DNA of 64,000 nt, taken from assembly GCA_902577575.1 (NCBI GenBank), contig CACGZQ010000004.1, positions 1-64,000 on the forward strand, in the 5' to 3' direction. The first letter of the stretch is position 1; each line of letters starts with the position of its first letter. The translations under genes and the position numbers were made by a program. Shown piece after piece: positions 38,273-46,603 of this stretch. The notes under the pieces are model-generated. The model made no database searches. It saw only the letters and a program-made list of their open reading frames with translations, and had not been told where the DNA came from. Source of the DNA: an uncultured Pelagibacteraceae bacterium (GTDB taxonomy: Bacteria; Pseudomonadota; Alphaproteobacteria; Pelagibacterales; Pelagibacteraceae).

Positions 38273-40245
38273 AAAAAAAAAGTCAAATAATAGCTCCTAA
38301 TGTTCTTGTTTTTATCTCAATTTTCATATTAACAGCACCAGTTGTTATTTTTGGAATTAAAGACAACGAAGTTTATGAAGTTGGTACATTTAGTAACCAA
38401 ATAATAAATCAAAACATTTATAATCCATTTATTTTTTTTATAGATTTTTTAGGCCCAGGTATCAGTTTTCCATTAGGAAATTATCCCTTTTATCATCCTA
38501 TTTCTATAATATTTGGATCGAATTTAAATCTTTTCTTTTTATTTTCTGGAGTTGTGAATTTCTATATCCAGATTTATTATTTTAATAAGATTTTAAAGTA
38601 TTTTGATTTAAATAAAAAAGATAAATATTTTTCATTTCTAATTTTATTTTCTATTGCAAATTTTAATAACTTTTGGAGTGATGATTGGATTAGTGTTTTC
38701 TATACATATACATTTTATTTTCCAATAATATATTACCTTTTGAAATTATATAAAAATAGATCATTAAATAATTTTATAAAGTTTAGTTTAACTTGTAGTT
38801 TCTCATTTATTAATTCTCATCCAGGAGTATTTTACAATATTGTATTATTTTGTTTTATTTTTTTATTTTTAAATGGATTAAAATCTTTTTTTAAAAATAA
38901 ATACTCTTATTTATCTATTATTTTATTACTACTTATTAGTTCTCATAATTTATACTATCTTTCTGTTGAGACAATAAAATTTCAAGAAGTTCCAAGAGCT
39001 GTTCAACATAGTTATTCATTAAAACATTATCTTGCATCATTAGGATTGCCATTAAATTTTAGCTGGATAAGCATTACAAGGTATCCTTGCAATGGATTAT
39101 TTTTCTTTGTTGGTCTATTTTCTGCATATAGAATCTACAAGGAAAATAACTCAAAAAAATATTATTATATAAATTTTATATTTATTTTTTTTACCTGCTG
39201 GTCTTTGACAGATTTTGTAAAATATATTCCTGTTGTTTCAGGAATTTGGCAAGCGAGAGATATAGTAAATATTTCAAGCTATATTCTTTTTTTTATTTTT
39301 TTAAAAGAATTTAAAGAAAATAAAATTAAGTCTGGCATTGTATATACAAATATTTTAATGATTTCTTTATTTTATGTAGCGTGTTTTTATAAATTCATCC
39401 CATACAATACTAATCAAAGTAATATTTTAAAAGATAATAAAATATCTGAATATCTAAAAGAGTCTTTTTCCTTGATTGAACACAACAAAAGATTTGAAAA
39501 TAAATTATATTTTGGGACTGATTTTGTAAATGAAATTCAAAAAAGAACTTTCAGAAATGAGGGAATATTTAGTACAACTGATTTTACTAAATTAAATTTT
39601 AGTCCATTTCATGCTGATTTTAAAAATGTATCCCTAGATCAAATACAAAAATCAGAAAATAAAATGCGCGGATGGTTAAAACCTGATTTAACTGAAATTA
39701 ATAGTGAAATTTTTTTATCAATTTTTAAAATAAAATATTTAATTCTTACAGAAAAGGATTACCTTACTTTAAAAGAAAAAAATAATTTTATTGTTCTATT
39801 TAAAAAAATTATTCAAAATAAAAAGATTTATTTTTTAGAAAGGAAAAATTTTAAAAATTATGTAACCATTTCAAAAGATATTAATGATAAAATTTTTTGT
39901 GAAAGATTAAATCTAATTAATTGTATTCAGAAATATGAAAATAATTTTAATTTCATGAATGAAATCCTATTAGAAAAAATAGATAATAATTCTTATAAAT
40001 TTAAAGGACCTTTAAAAGAAAAAGAAATTTTGATTACAAATTTCTTGTATGATAACTTCTGGAATTCATATAATGGAACAATTTATCATTTAGATAAAAG
40101 ATTGATACTTCTAGATTTTGATGAATATGCAATTTTACATTATGACAATAAGATAAGATTTATTTTATTATGTATTTCCATCATTACCCTATTTGCAACA
40201 ATTTTTTATTTAATATTAAACATTAATAAAAAAAAATATAATTAA
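38269..40245 (+). CDS. YfhO-like polytopic membrane protein (TTG start)
   Basis: Many TM segments, TTGA overlap with the GT-MTase gene; C-terminal extracytoplasmic region ending in TM. Confidence 0.55.
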   Translation: MKKKSQIIAPNVLVFISIFILTAPVVIFGIKDNEVYEVGTFSNQIINQNIYNPFIFFIDFLGPGISFPLGNYPFYHPISIIFGSNLNLFFLFSGVVNFYIQIYYFNKILKYFDLNKKDKYFSFLILFSIANFNNFWSDDWISVFYTYTFYFPIIYYLLKLYKNRSLNNFIKFSLTCSFSFINSHPGVFYNIVLFCFIFLFLNGLKSFFKNKYSYLSIILLLLISSHNLYYLSVETIKFQEVPRAVQHSYSLKHYLASLGLPLNFSWISITRYPCNGLFFFVGLFSAYRIYKENNSKKYYYINFIFIFFTCWSLTDFVKYIPVVSGIWQARDIVNISSYILFFIFLKEFKENKIKSGIVYTNILMISLFYVACFYKFIPYNTNQSNILKDNKISEYLKESFSLIEHNKRFENKLYFGTDFVNEIQKRTFRNEGIFSTTDFTKLNFSPFHADFKNVSLDQIQKSENKMRGWLKPDLTEINSEIFLSIFKIKYLILTEKDYLTLKEKNNFIVLFKKIIQNKKIYFLERKNFKNYVTISKDINDKIFCERLNLINCIQKYENNFNFMNEILLEKIDNNSYKFKGPLKEKEILITNFLYDNFWNSYNGTIYHLDKRLILLDFDEYAILHYDNKIRFILLCISIITLFATIFYLILNINKKKYN

Positions 40246-40288
40246 AAATAGATTTTAAAAAATATAACTACTCTAAGGAAGAATACGG

Positions 40289-40297
40289 CACGTGGCC
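40289..40297. repeat. Short copy of the tRNA-Cys 5' end (candidate attachment scar)
   Basis: CACGTGGCC identical to 36528..36536; CGGCACGTGGCC vs CGCCACGTGGCC over 12 nt. Confidence 0.4.
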
Positions 40298-40324
40298 TTT
40301 AATTAATTAAAAAAATGATACAAA

Positions 40325-41380
40325 TCACGTTTTTAATCTATTTTTATCATTATCGAATAAATATAACTTATTTTTTGGGAAGTAAATTGTAATATCTTTT
40401 TCTTTTATATTTTTAGTACTTTTTATTCTAATTTCCGTATTATTTAATTGAGAATATACAATTTTTTCTGATCCTAAATTTTCAATTAGATCAACACAAA
40501 TTTTAACCTCAAATTCACTTTTATTTTCTAAAGAAATATCCTCCGGTCTTATACCCACATAAAGCCCATTATTAAAATTTATATTTTCAAATTTAATTTC
40601 ATTATTGAATAACTTAAAAGTGTTTTTGTTAATAATATCCTTACTTTCGACCTTAAAAATATTCATTTTTGGGCTTCCTATAAATTCAGCAACAAAAATA
40701 TTATTTGGATTATTGTAAATGTCATCAGGAGCTCCAAATTGTTCAATTTTTCCTTTATTCATAATTACAATTTTATCAGCTAAAGTCATAGCTTCAATTT
40801 GGTCATGAGTTACATAAACAATATTACTTTTTAATTTTTTATGTAGTTTTGAAATTTCAACTCTCATTTCTGACCTAAGGGCAGCATCTAAGTTTGAAAG
40901 AGGCTCATCGAATAAAAACAATTTTGGATTTCTAGTTATAGCTCTTCCAATAGCAACTCGTTGTCTTTGTCCACCCGATAGTTCTTTTGGTCTTCTATCT
41001 AAAAGTTCTTCAATCTTTAAGATTTTTGCAGCTTCAATTACTTTGTTTTCAATCTCATTTTTTGGAATTTTTTCTGATTTAAGACCAAAAGATATATTTT
41101 CAAAAACACTCATGTGAGGATATAAAGCGTAAGATTGGAAAACCATTGCAATTTGTCTTTTTGAAGGTAGTAAATCATTCAAGAGATTATTTTCTAAAAG
41201 TACTTTTCCATTATCTATTTTTTCTAATCCCGCTATCATTCTGAGTAACGTTGACTTCCCACAGCCAGATGGACCTAATAAAACTAGAAATTTACCTTTT
41301 TCAACCTCTAGGTTAAATTTACTAATTACATGGTTTTCACCAAAAGATTTATCAATATCTTCAAATTTTAGAAAAGCCAT
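40325..41380 (-). CDS. Sugar ABC transporter ATP-binding protein (UgpC/MalK family)
   Basis: GPSGCGKSTLLRMIAGLE, LSGGQRQRVAIGRAI, LFDEPLSNLDAALR, THDQIEAMTLADKI, C-terminal GIRPEDI. Confidence 0.93.
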   Translation of the reverse strand: MAFLKFEDIDKSFGENHVISKFNLEVEKGKFLVLLGPSGCGKSTLLRMIAGLEKIDNGKVLLENNLLNDLLPSKRQIAMVFQSYALYPHMSVFENISFGLKSEKIPKNEIENKVIEAAKILKIEELLDRRPKELSGGQRQRVAIGRAITRNPKLFLFDEPLSNLDAALRSEMRVEISKLHKKLKSNIVYVTHDQIEAMTLADKIVIMNKGKIEQFGAPDDIYNNPNNIFVAEFIGSPKMNIFKVESKDIINKNTFKLFNNEIKFENINFNNGLYVGIRPEDISLENKSEFEVKICVDLIENLGSEKIVYSQLNNTEIRIKSTKNIKEKDITIYFPKNKLYLFDNDKNRLKT

Positions 41381-41434
41381 TATTCAAAAAATTCATTTTT
41401 AAATTTTGTCAAACCTAGTATGCATTTTAATCAT

Positions 41435-41451
41435 AGATAATTCCATTATCT
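41435..41451. promoter_or_regulatory. Candidate operator between divergent sugar-transporter genes
   Basis: AGATAAT-tcc-ATTATCT inverted repeat. Confidence 0.35.
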
Positions 41452-41497
41452 TATTGTTAAACTTAAATCATTATTTAAATAATTAATAGGAGGAAAA

Positions 41498-42820
41498 ATG
41501 AGAAAATTAACAGTCGTCATTTTTGCTTTAACTTTTTTAACGTCTAATAGTTTCGCCGATATTACTTTTTGGACTACAGAAGTTCAACCAGCGAGAATGG
41601 AAAAACAAATGGAAATGGCGAAATCATTTGAGTCAAAAACTGGAATTAAGGTTGAAGTTATACCAGTAGAGGAAAAAGATTTAGGTTCTAGAGCTACTGC
41701 TGCTGCAGCTGCTGGAAATCTTCCAGATGTAATTTATCACACACTTCAATATGTTTTACCCTGGGCTGAAGCAGGTATACTTGATGTAAATGCTAACAAT
41801 GATGTTGTTAAAAGTTTAGGAAAAAATACTTTTGCTCCAGGAGCATTGAACATGGCAAAGAAGGGTGGAAAAATTGCTGCCGTACCAGTTGATGGATGGA
41901 CACAAATGGTAGTTTATAGGAAAGACTTATTCAAACAAGCGGGTCTTGAACCCCCAACAAGTTATGAAAACATAACTAAAGCTGTGAAAGTTCTTTCAAG
42001 TGGAGATATGTTTGGATTTGTTGCTGCAACTAAAATTGATGAAAATTTTATGAGCCAGGTACTTGAACATGTTCTTTTAGCAAACGGAGTAAACTTTGTT
42101 AAAAAGGGTGGAACAAAAAAACAAGGGAAAGCTCTAAAGAATTCTTTAGAATTTTATAAAGTTATAGCTAAAGCAAGTCCTCCAGGAGAATTATTCTGGA
42201 AACAATCTAGAGAGTTATACTTTGCTGGCAAAACTCCAATGATAATTTGGTCACCATTTATTATGGATGAACTAGCTGGATTAAGAGACTCAGCTCCACC
42301 AACAATAAATAGCGATCCAACATCACCTGAGCTTGCTTCTAAAACTGGTTTCATCACGAATTTTAGTGGACCAAATAACAAGAAAGGAGCTGCATGGGCA
42401 GACGTAAGATATTTCGGTATTACAGCTGATGCAGATACTGATGAAGCTAAAAAGTTTGTGGAGTATTCTATGGATGAAGGTTACACAAGCACGTTAGCAA
42501 TCGCTCCTGAAGGTAAATTTCCTGTAAGAAGAGGAAATTCTTCAGATCCTGCTGCTTTCACAAAAGCTTGGAGTAAATTACCAGTTGGTGTAGATAGAAA
42601 AAAACCATTAACTGAACTTTATTCATCTGATGTAATCAATAATATTGTTGCTGGATTAGATACTGCAAACAGATGGGGTGTTAAAGAAGGTGAGCTTTCT
42701 AGAGCATCAAAAATAATCAATGCCCAATTTTTGAATAGAATCACAAGAGAATATATTGATGATCAAATAACTGTTGACGAAGCAGTTAAAAAAATTAATG
42801 CTGAATTAGCAAAATTCTAG
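41498..42820 (+). CDS. Sugar ABC transporter substrate-binding protein
   Basis: Signal peptide; ITFWTTEVQPARMEKQMEMAKSFESKTGIKVEVIPV; solute-binding family 1. Confidence 0.9.
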   Translation: MRKLTVVIFALTFLTSNSFADITFWTTEVQPARMEKQMEMAKSFESKTGIKVEVIPVEEKDLGSRATAAAAAGNLPDVIYHTLQYVLPWAEAGILDVNANNDVVKSLGKNTFAPGALNMAKKGGKIAAVPVDGWTQMVVYRKDLFKQAGLEPPTSYENITKAVKVLSSGDMFGFVAATKIDENFMSQVLEHVLLANGVNFVKKGGTKKQGKALKNSLEFYKVIAKASPPGELFWKQSRELYFAGKTPMIIWSPFIMDELAGLRDSAPPTINSDPTSPELASKTGFITNFSGPNNKKGAAWADVRYFGITADADTDEAKKFVEYSMDEGYTSTLAIAPEGKFPVRRGNSSDPAAFTKAWSKLPVGVDRKKPLTELYSSDVINNIVAGLDTANRWGVKEGELSRASKIINAQFLNRITREYIDDQITVDEAVKKINAELAKF

Positions 42821-42832
42821 CAAATTTATTTC

Positions 42833-42867
42833 TTAAAAGCGGATAATAAGCTATTATCCGCTTTTAA
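42833..42867 (+). promoter_or_regulatory. Perfect 16-bp hairpin between SBP and permease start codon
   Basis: TTAAAAGCGGATAATA-agc-TATTATCCGCTTTTAA immediately before ATG at 42868. Confidence 0.8.
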
Positions 42868-44127
42868 ATGAGCACAACTTTATCAAAAATAGAAAAAAGG
42901 ACAGCATACACACTTCTTTTGCCTGCTGTATGTCTAGTTTTTGCAATAATTTTATTTCCAATTTTTGCAAACATTTGGATTAGTTTCAAAGAAGTTGGAC
43001 TTAAAGATATAAGAATTCCTGAGCCTAGGGCAAAAAAAATTGTTAATAATATACAAGATAGCAATTCTGAATTAAAGATTATATATAAATTAAGAAATAG
43101 TTCTTTAATCCAAGATATTAGGGAAGTTAGATTTTCAGATAAATTACCTAAAAATATTGAACCATTCAATTTGGACAAAAGATGTCAATTTAAGTCACAA
43201 AAAGTTAAATGTTTTTTTGGAAATTGGGAACCCGGCTATCGTGAAAATTTTGAAATTTTTGTAAAAGAAGTAAATAACAATGCTATTAATAGTAAAGACG
43301 TTAAATCAAATAAACCAGATTTGAATGGAAAATCAAATAATATCCTATTAACAACAGAATTTACTCTCAAAAATTTCAAAAATGTTTTCATAAATAACAA
43401 TTTTGTAGAACTTTTAATGACGACTTTTTACTTTACTTTTTTTGGAACACTTGGGGCTATTTTACTTGGTATATTCGCTGCTCAGCTTGTAAACCAAAAA
43501 TTCTATGGAAGAACTTTTATGCGAAGTATATTGCTTTTTCCTTATGTAGGACCAGTGGTTGCTTTGGCTTATACCTGGACTTTACTCTTAGATCCCAATA
43601 GCGGTACGATAAATTCCCTTCTTGTTAATTACGGAGTCATTGAAAAACCTATAAATTTACTTGGACAAAAGTATTTAATTATTAATATTTTAGGATTTGA
43701 GTTAAAACTTAGATTAGCATTGACCACAGTTATATTTTTTGAGATTTGGCGATATTTTCCTTTAGCTTTTTTATTTATATTAGCTAGACTACAAGCTATC
43801 CCTAGAGATCTTTATGAGGCTGCAGATGTTGACGGTGCTGGGCCATTTAGAAAATTTTTTCATATTACACTTCCACAAATAACTGCAATTTTATCAATTT
43901 TGTTTATGATTAGATTTATTTGGAACTTCAACAAATTTGAAGATATATTTTTATTAACAGGTGGCGCTTCGGGCACTTTGACATTACCGATAAGTGTGTA
44001 TCAACAGGGATTTGCGGTGTCAAATATTGGCATGGGCTCAGCAGTTTCAATAGTAATCGTATTATTATTAATAACTTTTATGATTATTTATTTCAAATTA
44101 ATTGGAAATAAGGCAAATGAAATTTAA
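42868..44127 (+). CDS. Sugar ABC transporter permease (MalF-type) with large insertion after TM1
   Basis: EAA loop DLYEAADVDGAGPFRKFFHITLP; about 120-residue hydrophilic insert between TM1 and TM2. Confidence 0.88.
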   Translation: MSTTLSKIEKRTAYTLLLPAVCLVFAIILFPIFANIWISFKEVGLKDIRIPEPRAKKIVNNIQDSNSELKIIYKLRNSSLIQDIREVRFSDKLPKNIEPFNLDKRCQFKSQKVKCFFGNWEPGYRENFEIFVKEVNNNAINSKDVKSNKPDLNGKSNNILLTTEFTLKNFKNVFINNNFVELLMTTFYFTFFGTLGAILLGIFAAQLVNQKFYGRTFMRSILLFPYVGPVVALAYTWTLLLDPNSGTINSLLVNYGVIEKPINLLGQKYLIINILGFELKLRLALTTVIFFEIWRYFPLAFLFILARLQAIPRDLYEAADVDGAGPFRKFFHITLPQITAILSILFMIRFIWNFNKFEDIFLLTGGASGTLTLPISVYQQGFAVSNIGMGSAVSIVIVLLLITFMIIYFKLIGNKANEI

Positions 44128-45310
44128 ATCTTTAATTATAACTTTACTTGCATCATCAATTTTTCTTTCAGTTGTTATTTGCATATGGAAAATTATGGCA
44201 ACTTTACAAGGTTTAAGTTTTACTAGTCTTAACTTTAATCTAAATCTTTCACTATCATTTGGACTAACTTTAATTTGCGTATTAATTGGAAAAAAGTTTA
44301 ATCATCTTTTAAAAATTTTAGTGTTATCTGCTTTATTCACAATTACATATACTTTTTTTAGCGAGAGCTCTCCTATGTGGTTTTCATCAGGTATATTTTT
44401 ATTAATTTTATTTTTTACAAATAAATTGAAAAAATATGATTTAGAATATTTAAATCAGGATTTTATATCAGAAAAAATTGTTTTTGAGTTTTTATCTTTA
44501 TTTGCAATAATATTTTTTGCATTAGTAATATTGTTCCCTTTTTATATTATGTTTGTTACTAGCTTCAAAACGCAAACTGCTTTATTAATTAATCCGGTAG
44601 ATCTAAGTATTGATTTTTCAAAAAATATTTTTGATATATTCAAATCTTACTTTGTCATTTTCAAAACTTATGATTTTGGTAGATATATTCTTACAAGTTC
44701 ATATGTATCAATTGGAACTGTTTTAATAACTTTATTATTTGCTATCCCAGCAGCTTACGCTGTAGCAAGATTAAATTTCTTTGGCAAAAACTTACTTTCA
44801 ACATCAATATTAATAATTTATATGTTTCCAGCAATTGTCTTAGTAATTCCTTTATACACTGTTTTTAGTCAACTAGGTTTGAGAAATTCCTTAGAAGGCT
44901 TATTAATTGTATACACAGCAACTACCTTACCTGTAGCAATCTATATGCTTCAGGGATACTTCAAAAGCATACCAAAAGAGATTGAAGAAGCGGGACTTAT
45001 AGATGGACAAAATTGGTTTGGAATAATTATTAAAATAATAATTCCCCTCAGTCTACCTGCTATTGCCTCAGTATCTTTATATGTATTCATGATAGCTTGG
45101 AATGAATTTTTATTTTCTCTTATGTTTTTAGATAATCCAAAAACATTCACATTATCTAGAGCAATAAATCATTTAACTGGGGATGCAGAAACACCAAGGC
45201 AATATCTTATGGCTGGATCTGTGGTGGTTACTTTACCAATACTTCTAATTTTTATATATTTTGAAAAATATTTAGTAAGCGGATTAACAGCCGGAAGCGT
45301 TAAAGGATAA
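44117..45310 (+). CDS. Sugar ABC transporter permease (MalG-type) with extra N-terminal TM segments
   Basis: EAA loop EIEEAGLIDGQNWFGIIIKIIIPLSLP; ATG at 44117 preferred over TTG at 44102. Confidence 0.88.
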   Translation: MKFKSLIITLLASSIFLSVVICIWKIMATLQGLSFTSLNFNLNLSLSFGLTLICVLIGKKFNHLLKILVLSALFTITYTFFSESSPMWFSSGIFLLILFFTNKLKKYDLEYLNQDFISEKIVFEFLSLFAIIFFALVILFPFYIMFVTSFKTQTALLINPVDLSIDFSKNIFDIFKSYFVIFKTYDFGRYILTSSYVSIGTVLITLLFAIPAAYAVARLNFFGKNLLSTSILIIYMFPAIVLVIPLYTVFSQLGLRNSLEGLLIVYTATTLPVAIYMLQGYFKSIPKEIEEAGLIDGQNWFGIIIKIIIPLSLPAIASVSLYVFMIAWNEFLFSLMFLDNPKTFTLSRAINHLTGDAETPRQYLMAGSVVVTLPILLIFIYFEKYLVSGLTAGSVKG

Positions 45311-46572
45311 TGAATAGCACAATTAAAGTAGCAAAAAGAACCTTATTAAATAATAGAAGATTAAATTATACTTTACCTACTAATACTAAGCTTTATCCAG
45401 CCCAATGGAATTGGGACTCAGCTTTTATTGCTTTAGGGTATTCTAATTTCAATTTAGATTACTCCTTTAAAGAAATTGAGACTTTAATTTCTGGACAATG
45501 GGACGATGGAATGATTCCACACATTCTTTTTCATATTAAAGATTTAAATTATACTCCTAACTATAAAGCTTGGAATTGTGGTAGAAAAATTTCCTCATCT
45601 GGAATAACACAACCACCAATATTAGCTAGTATTTTAAGGATAATTATTGAAAGACAAAAATTTTCAAAAAAGGAGATAAAAAAACATCAAACATTAATAT
45701 TAAAGATTAAAAAATATTTAGAATGGTTTATTAGATACAGAGATCCAAAAAAAACTGGTTTAATTTCTATACTTCATCCATGGGAAAGCGGGTATGACAA
45801 TTCTCCTTTATGGGATAAATCGATGAGCAAAATTAAAATAGACTCCAAACTTAGCTACAAAAGAAAGGATAATAAAATTGTTAAAAAAAGTCAGAGACCA
45901 TTAAAAATAGATTACGACAGATATGTAACGATAAAAAATCACTTAAGGGAATTGAATTACGATCCTAAAAAACTTTACTTCAAATCAAAATTTAATGTTG
46001 TAGATGTAGGATTTAATTCACTTTTCTTAAAAGCTTTAAAAGATGTAAATTTTTTACTTAAATTTATAGGTAAAAGTAGCATTTTCTTAAAAAGATATAT
46101 TCTTTTAAATGAGAGCAAACTTATAAAATTATTTAATTCAAGAAAAATGAAATTTAAAAATAAAGATCTTAAAAATGATACTTCAATAGAAATACCATCA
46201 ATAACTAATTTTTTTATGCTATTTGCTGATTTAAATAATAATTTAATTAATAGAGAATTAATAAAAGGTTTAAAAAAATATTACAAAAACGAAAAATATT
46301 TTTTTCCTTCTATAAGTTCCAAACATAAATCTTTTGAAGAAAAGAGGTACTGGAGGGGACCGGTATGGGTTAATTGCAATTGGATTATTTATCAAGGATT
46401 GAAAAATAAAGATAAAAAATTCGCAGAAATTATTAGAAAAAAGACTATTAATTTAGTCGAAAAAGAAAAATTTCGTGAATATTATAGTTGTAAGTCAGGT
46501 TTAGGAATGGGTGCTAAAAATTTTTCTTGGACTGCTGCTTTATATCTAGATTTTAAACTTAATAGATCTTGA
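45310..46572 (+). CDS. GH63-like glycoside hydrolase (alpha/alpha toroid)
   Basis: YPAQWNWDSAFIALGY, GQWDDGMIPHI, HPWESGYDNSPLWD, RYWRGPVWVNCNWIIYQGL, GLGMGAKNFSWTAAL. Confidence 0.75.
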   Translation: MNSTIKVAKRTLLNNRRLNYTLPTNTKLYPAQWNWDSAFIALGYSNFNLDYSFKEIETLISGQWDDGMIPHILFHIKDLNYTPNYKAWNCGRKISSSGITQPPILASILRIIIERQKFSKKEIKKHQTLILKIKKYLEWFIRYRDPKKTGLISILHPWESGYDNSPLWDKSMSKIKIDSKLSYKRKDNKIVKKSQRPLKIDYDRYVTIKNHLRELNYDPKKLYFKSKFNVVDVGFNSLFLKALKDVNFLLKFIGKSSIFLKRYILLNESKLIKLFNSRKMKFKNKDLKNDTSIEIPSITNFFMLFADLNNNLINRELIKGLKKYYKNEKYFFPSISSKHKSFEEKRYWRGPVWVNCNWIIYQGLKNKDKKFAEIIRKKTINLVEKEKFREYYSCKSGLGMGAKNFSWTAALYLDFKLNRS

Positions 46573-46603
46573 AATCTGATATATACCTCTAAATACCGAA
46601 AAA

